A DNA stretch of 64,000 nt. Source: Bacteroidota bacterium (lineage in GTDB: Bacteria > Bacteroidota > Bacteroidia > Cytophagales > Cytophagaceae). The notes below the pieces were generated by a model. The model had not been told where the DNA came from, made no database searches, and saw nothing but the letters and a program-made list of their open reading frames with translations. Within the stretch, counting starts at the first letter, position 1, and each line of letters begins with the position of its first letter. This document shows positions 59,997-64,000 of this stretch, in pieces. Location of the stretch: contig JAEVZS010000012.1 in assembly GCA_023392125.1 (NCBI GenBank), forward strand, positions 1 to 64,000, written 5' to 3'. The translations under genes and the position numbers were made by a program.

Positions 59997-61607
59997 TTAC
60001 TGCTTCACCAGCTTCAGCACGCTCGTTTCCGACTGACTCTGTATATGCAGGATATAGGTACCGGACGGCAAGGTCTCTCCTATCGCACAAGAGCCCTCGC
60101 ATCGGCCGGCTACGATGTGGAGATTTTCCACACTCCGGATCGTATATTCCACCGGCTCCTCAGCACGAATCACAAAGGAGCGCCCAAACGGATTGGGATA
60201 AGCCGTAAACCGTTCCTTATTGTAAGCAGCGATATCCGTTATCACCGATTCGCAGTGTCCCCATACATCATTGATCTCATACGTATCCGCATCAGGAATT
60301 TCATAGCCCCGGTCGACATTCCACCAGAGGGCACAGGCTGCAGGTACTGTCTCCCTTGCCCCCCAGTCATTGCCGTTGAGATAGTAATACGCTCCGGTCT
60401 GCCCCGGCTGCATGGTAAAAGTCCGCGAATAGAGTCCGTTGCCCACAGCAGTCATGGGCAGCAGCTGCCAGTTGCCGTTTACCGAAGTCATTTCACCCGT
60501 GATATATACCCCATTCTGCGTGGATTGCCCCGTCATGTCGACGGTAAACGTAGTCTGCACCGCCTCTGTAACCTGACAGTTATACTGGAAACCTTTCATG
60601 GCTTCGGTTGCCTGATAGGCATTGGCGCCGGTATTGCCATTCCATGCGACTTTACCATAGCCCCGCCAGTTGTAAGCCTGCGGTTCCCACCAGAATATCC
60701 CCAGCCCCCGGTTGCCCGCAATAGATTGCAGATTGCGGATAACCTGCTCTGTAAACTGCCGGGCCGCCTGCGGCTGACTGGTCGGCATACCGATCTCGGA
60801 TACTATAACATCTTTATTGTACCGGCTGATCATATCCTGCATATTGGCCAGCGCCTGTGTAGCATACTCCGGCCAGTCGGGTGTATTGCCCGCTTCCGGA
60901 TACATGGACATGGCGATGGCATCAAAACGCGCGTTATTGCTGACCAGACCGCCGATATTCCAGCGAAACAAACCATTGTCATACCCATTGGCCACATGCA
61001 CCAGCACTCTGGCAGCCGGAAACACCTCTTTGACTGCCTGATAGCCGCTGTCCACAAACCGGGCGTAGTTGACCATATTGGCATTATTATTAGCCGAAGC
61101 ACGGCCTTCCGGCCACAGCATGCCATCGTTGGTTTCGTTGCCCACCTGTACCCATTCGGGGGTAATACCTTCAGCTTTCAGAGCCGACAATACGTCAAAC
61201 GTGTGATCATATACCGCCTGTACCAGCTGCTGCATGGTATAGTCTGCCCAGGCAGCCGGCTTGTTTTGCTGGCCGGGATCAGCCCAGGAATCGCTGTAGT
61301 GAAAATCGATCATCAGACGATACCCATTGGCAACAGCTCTTTTGGACAGGTTGATCACGTCCTGCCTGCCGCTCCAGCCTCCCTGCGGATTGACCCAGAC
61401 TCTGAGGCGTATGGAATTGATACAGTAATCCGGCAGTATATCCAGCAGATCCTTTTGTACACCATTGCTGTCCCGCCATACCCTGCCGGAAGCCTCCATC
61501 TCCGAAAGCCAGCCTACATCGGCTCCGCGGGCGAGATCCTGGGCGCGAACAGCAGCTGTACAACATAACAAAATCATAGAGAGGAGCGGCAAAAATCGAA
61601 ACATCAT
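59997..61607 (-). CDS. Secreted GH53 endo-beta-1,4-galactanase with T9SS sorting domain
   Basis: Cleaves beta-1,4-galactan side chains of pectin. The 536-residue exported protein (signal peptide ends AVRAQ) has the GH53 start RGADVGWLSEMEASG, INSIRLRVWVNPQGG, MIDFHYSDSWADPGQQ, the acid/base Glu in QVGNETNDGMLWPEG near 156 and the nucleophile Glu in VIVSEIGMP near 270, then FWWEPQAY. Residues ~345-455 form a carbohydrate-binding beta domain of the SusE/starch-binding type (VDMTGQSTQNGVYITGEM). The C-terminal T9SS domain starts FTAYPNPFGRSFVIRAEEP. It stands alone, without a SusCD pair or other pectin enzymes in the window. Confidence 0.92.
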   Translation of the reverse strand: MMFRFLPLLSMILLCCTAAVRAQDLARGADVGWLSEMEASGRVWRDSNGVQKDLLDILPDYCINSIRLRVWVNPQGGWSGRQDVINLSKRAVANGYRLMIDFHYSDSWADPGQQNKPAAWADYTMQQLVQAVYDHTFDVLSALKAEGITPEWVQVGNETNDGMLWPEGRASANNNANMVNYARFVDSGYQAVKEVFPAARVLVHVANGYDNGLFRWNIGGLVSNNARFDAIAMSMYPEAGNTPDWPEYATQALANMQDMISRYNKDVIVSEIGMPTSQPQAARQFTEQVIRNLQSIAGNRGLGIFWWEPQAYNWRGYGKVAWNGNTGANAYQATEAMKGFQYNCQVTEAVQTTFTVDMTGQSTQNGVYITGEMTSVNGNWQLLPMTAVGNGLYSRTFTMQPGQTGAYYYLNGNDWGARETVPAACALWWNVDRGYEIPDADTYEINDVWGHCESVITDIAAYNKERFTAYPNPFGRSFVIRAEEPVEYTIRSVENLHIVAGRCEGSCAIGETLPSGTYILHIQSQSETSVLKLVKQ

Positions 61608-61685
61608 CGTCTGTTTTTTTATGGTAAAAATAATAGCAGCAATCTTTCACGGATTATCCGGCACAATCCATACATAACTTCCGCC

Positions 61686-61693
61686 CAAAGATA
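61686..61693 (-). promoter_or_regulatory. Bacteroidota -7 box (TATCTTTG on the minus strand)
   Basis: Exact TAnnTTTG match about 80 bases upstream of the galactanase start, in AT-rich DNA. Confidence 0.55.
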
Positions 61694-61850
61694 CTGACTT
61701 TTAAATATATAAATTTTTATCAAAAAGATCCAATACATAAGTAATAGCAGAACTTTCTATCAGAATACTCTTAACAAATACGTGCCAATGCAATCAGGAC
61801 AAATATGCACTAAGAGCAATACAGAAATAAGTACTTTTCCATTATTCATA

Positions 61851-61858
61851 TAATTTTG
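61851..61858 (+). promoter_or_regulatory. Bacteroidota -7 box (TAATTTTG)
   Basis: Exact TAnnTTTG match 82 bases upstream of the DUF1801 gene. Confidence 0.5.
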
Positions 61859-61940
61859 CCCATACAAACCGGCTGATTAATTTGCGCTAAAAGTCCGTTA
61901 CAGGCGTTTCAGAAAAAATCAGCAGACTCAGAAACAACCC

Positions 61941-62399
61941 ATGCAGCTAAAAGCAGATACACCAGAACACTATATCGACCAGCTTCCCGAAGACAGAAAG
62001 CCGGTTATTCAGAAGCTCAGAAAAACCATCCTGGATAATCTGCCGGATGGATTTTCCGAAACCATTAGCTACGGCATGATTGGCTATGTAGTGCCGCATT
62101 CGGTCTATCCGGCCGGATACCACTGCGACCCGAAACAGCCTCTGCCTTTTATAAGCATCGCTTCACAGAAAAACTTTGTAGCTCTTTACCACATGGGCCT
62201 GTATGCCTCTCCGGAGCTATTGAAGTGGTTCACGGAAGAATATCCCAGACATTGCAAGACCAGGCCGGATATGGGCAAGAGCTGTATACGCTTCAAAAAA
62301 ACGGATCAGATACCCTATGAGCTGATTGCCGGACTTACAGGCAAAATAAGCGCTGATGAATGGATCCGGACCTATGAAACCAGCATAAAACGGAAATGA
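61941..62399 (+). CDS. DUF1801 (YdhG-like) protein
   Basis: A 152-residue cytoplasmic protein of the DUF1801/frataxin-like fold: DTPEHYIDQLPEDRKPVIQKLR, the TISYGMIGYVVP signature, FISIASQKNFVALYHMG, GKSCIRFKKTDQIP and a terminal helix. The family is widespread but poorly characterised. It overlaps the following hydrolase gene by 4 bp, so they are probably translated from one message. Confidence 0.88.
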   Translation: MQLKADTPEHYIDQLPEDRKPVIQKLRKTILDNLPDGFSETISYGMIGYVVPHSVYPAGYHCDPKQPLPFISIASQKNFVALYHMGLYASPELLKWFTEEYPRHCKTRPDMGKSCIRFKKTDQIPYELIAGLTGKISADEWIRTYETSIKRK

Positions 62400-63325
62400 T
62401 CATAAAACGAAAATCACGCTTTAAAGATCCGGTAAACGATCGGGCATATTTCAGGAGCTGGGTAAAGCAACTGGAGGAAACAAACGGCAGACAATACGAA
62501 GAGCTCGAAGTAAAAACGTCCCTTGGCACAACCCATGTCTGGGGTCTGCATACCAAAGAAACCGGCCTCGATACACTGGTCATATTTCCGGGAGCCAGAA
62601 CCACCCCCCTGTTCTGGGATTTTGACCGCGGACTGGACAATCTCCGGCATAAGCTGCGGATTTTTATGGTAGAAACCAACGGACTGCCCAACCTGAGCGA
62701 TGGCGCTACTCCTGACATACAATCCCTGGACTATGGTGTATGGGCTGCGGAGGTATTGGCGGGCCTGAAAGCTGACCAGGCATTTGTAGCGGGCGCTTCT
62801 TTTGGCGGACTGATTTGTATGAAACTGGCTATTACAAGCCCTGAAAAAATACGGGCAGTCTTTCTGCTCAACCCCGGCTGCCTGCAGGCATTTTCTCTGA
62901 AACCTCAGAATCTTTATTACAACCTGCTGCCGATTGTCCGACCGACAGGTGACCATGTGAAGCTATTTCTTGAAAAAGCGGTTTTTTCAAAACCGGAACA
63001 TCAATTGTCTCCCACATCAGAAAGACTGATTATTGACTATGAGCTATTCGCAATCAGCCGGTATAAGGACAGAACACAGAAGCCTTACTATATGGACAGG
63101 CAGCTTTCAGCAGTCAATACCGATACGTATCTCCTGCTGGGCAGCAAGGATCTGCTGTTTCCGTTTCAAAAATCAGCCGGCAATGCCAGAAAGCATCTGA
63201 AACATTTAAAGGAGATTAAAATCTTCAGCAATGTCGGCCACGGAATAGAAACTTATGATAAGGCCATGAACTATATCGGAAATAAAATAAAAACCATGAG
63301 CCACCAGGTTGCGGAAAAGCAATAA
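62396..63325 (+). CDS. Alpha/beta hydrolase
   Basis: A 309-residue protein with the hydrolase core: oxyanion region LVIFPGARTTPLFW, nucleophile elbow GASFGGL (Ser) around 142-148, acidic residue in LLGSKDLLFPF near 265 and catalytic His in SNVGHGIE near 283. No signal peptide. Substrate unknown. It forms a two-gene unit with the DUF1801 gene. Confidence 0.87.
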   Translation: MIIKRKSRFKDPVNDRAYFRSWVKQLEETNGRQYEELEVKTSLGTTHVWGLHTKETGLDTLVIFPGARTTPLFWDFDRGLDNLRHKLRIFMVETNGLPNLSDGATPDIQSLDYGVWAAEVLAGLKADQAFVAGASFGGLICMKLAITSPEKIRAVFLLNPGCLQAFSLKPQNLYYNLLPIVRPTGDHVKLFLEKAVFSKPEHQLSPTSERLIIDYELFAISRYKDRTQKPYYMDRQLSAVNTDTYLLLGSKDLLFPFQKSAGNARKHLKHLKEIKIFSNVGHGIETYDKAMNYIGNKIKTMSHQVAEKQ

Positions 63326-63694
63326 GCGCTCCGGCAACAGCACATAATGAAATTGCCCCGGGTTTTGCAGATCGTTGGCTTAAAACCATGATCGGCTTTC
63401 CAGCCAGGCGGCAGCTTACTTTGGGCTTTCAGCCCGGTACAGGCTGCCGGTAAAAAGATAAAGGGTAATTGACAAGATTTAATATATTCACTGGTATCTG
63501 CTCCGGCAAAACGGGGCAGACAGCATCCGCGGCAAAGATCCCGTACCACAATCAAAAAAAATCACCCTTTCTGCGTATTTTCACCGGCCGGCAAAAGGAA
63601 AAAGTCCTGTCCGGCTATTACCGGAACGGATATCCGGATCGTTTATGCCCCTTCATTCAAAATTTCTTCAGAATTCATTCGTTAATTTAAGCCA
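63326..63694. other. Intergenic region with a nested hairpin
   Basis: A 369-base gap before the response regulator. It contains a nested structure at 63409-63449: outer stem CGGCAGC/GCTGCCG and inner stem GGGCT/AGCCC. No T run follows on the plus strand, so it may be a weak terminator of the hydrolase gene or a repeat. No RNA gene is recognised. Confidence 0.35.
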
Positions 63695-64000
63695 ATGAAA
63701 ATCCTGATCATTGAAGACGAACCGGAGCTTGCCCAAAGTATTGCCGAATACCTGTCGGGCAAAAGCTATTTATGTGAGTTTGCTTCCACGTTTGATCAGG
63801 CTCAGAGCAAGATACACAGCTATCACTATGACTGCATCCTGCTGGATATCATGCTGCCCGGCGGCAATGGCCTCAAGCTGCTGGAAGAGCTCAGCAGCAT
63901 GGACAAGCAGGATGGCGTCATCATCATTTCGGCCAGAGATGCGCTCGACGATAAGATAGCCGGCCTGCAAACCGGAGCGGATGATTATCTGACCAAACCA
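63695..64000 (+). CDS. Response regulator receiver domain (5' part, cut by the window end)
   Basis: The first 102 residues of a two-component response regulator: KILIIEDEPELAQSIAEYL (acidic pair), the phospho-acceptor Asp in DCILLDIMLPGGNG at about residue 51, the Thr/Ser position in VIIISARDA and the conserved Lys in DDYLTKP. The receiver type is that of OmpR-family regulators, which normally continue with a winged helix and a sensor kinase downstream; both would lie beyond base 64000. Confidence 0.9.
   Translation, partial: MKILIIEDEPELAQSIAEYLSGKSYLCEFASTFDQAQSKIHSYHYDCILLDIMLPGGNGLKLLEELSSMDKQDGVIIISARDALDDKIAGLQTGADDYLTKP

Noticed and set aside
59916..61568. 550-codon open frame on the plus strand
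   Set aside because: Antisense to the GH53 gene, whose catalytic motifs are unmistakable; the antisense translation is low in hydrophobic order and has no family.

Overview
The window reads as chromosome of a Bacteroidota bacterium (Cytophagales/Sphingobacteriales/Chitinophagales-like; genus not assignable by eye). Four secreted proteins end in type IX secretion (T9SS) sorting domains, two outer-membrane receptors have the CarboxypepD-like plug extension usual in this phylum, and several genes are preceded by the Bacteroidota -7 box TAnnTTTG. No rRNA, tRNA or CRISPR array was seen.

Region 1 (1-14.0 kb) is an AT-rich accessory island: a decayed IS3-family transposase, then one tight five-gene cluster made of a 2194-aa nuclease-STAND ATPase (Avs-like) and a complete Wadjet/Mks set (kleisin, KITE, SMC, Toprim = JetA-B-C-D). 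It ends in a gene fragment and two copies of a ~100-bp intergenic repeat. A 24-bp imperfect direct repeat brackets it.

Region 2 (14.0-25.7 kb) holds ordinary, GC-richer accessory genes: a cupin protein, a 1638-aa M43 metalloprotease, two more T9SS cargo proteins and a DUF3781 gene.

Region 3 (25.9-56.6 kb) is the most coherent part: an anaerobic/nitrogen-oxide island. It carries a nitrous oxide reductase operon (cytochrome c-nosZ-nosL-nosD-nosF-nosY), a nitrosative-damage operon (ric, DUF1858/DUF2249 protein, polytopic heme-copper-like protein, DUF59, Rrf2 regulator), a metal/heme operon (small Cys protein, TonB receptor, Asp-box protein, heme A synthase), and two biosynthetic operons, cytochrome c-nadA-nadB and nrdJ-bioB-FabX-like flavoenzyme, whose enzymes can replace oxygen-dependent routes to NAD, dNTPs and unsaturated fatty acids. 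All transcription units in these 31 kb start beside a 16-bp palindrome close to AATGAYATADATCATT. Four divergent gene pairs share one copy each, and the last copies precede a fused lipid hydroxylase-acyltransferase and the Crp/Fnr regulator itself. A second repeated palindrome (half-site AGAwwAAAAGR) precedes five of the plus-strand units, including the Rrf2 gene. I infer a locally encoded dual regulon: Crp/Fnr for low oxygen or NO, and Rrf2/NsrR-like for NO or Fe-S status.

Region 4 (56.7-64 kb) returns to GC-richer DNA: a second Crp/Fnr regulator with its own palindrome in front of a TonB receptor, a secreted GH53 endo-galactanase, a DUF1801 protein, an alpha/beta hydrolase, and the start of a two-component response regulator cut by the window edge. 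No nitrate, nitrite or canonical NO reductase was found, so only the N2O step of denitrification is shown here.
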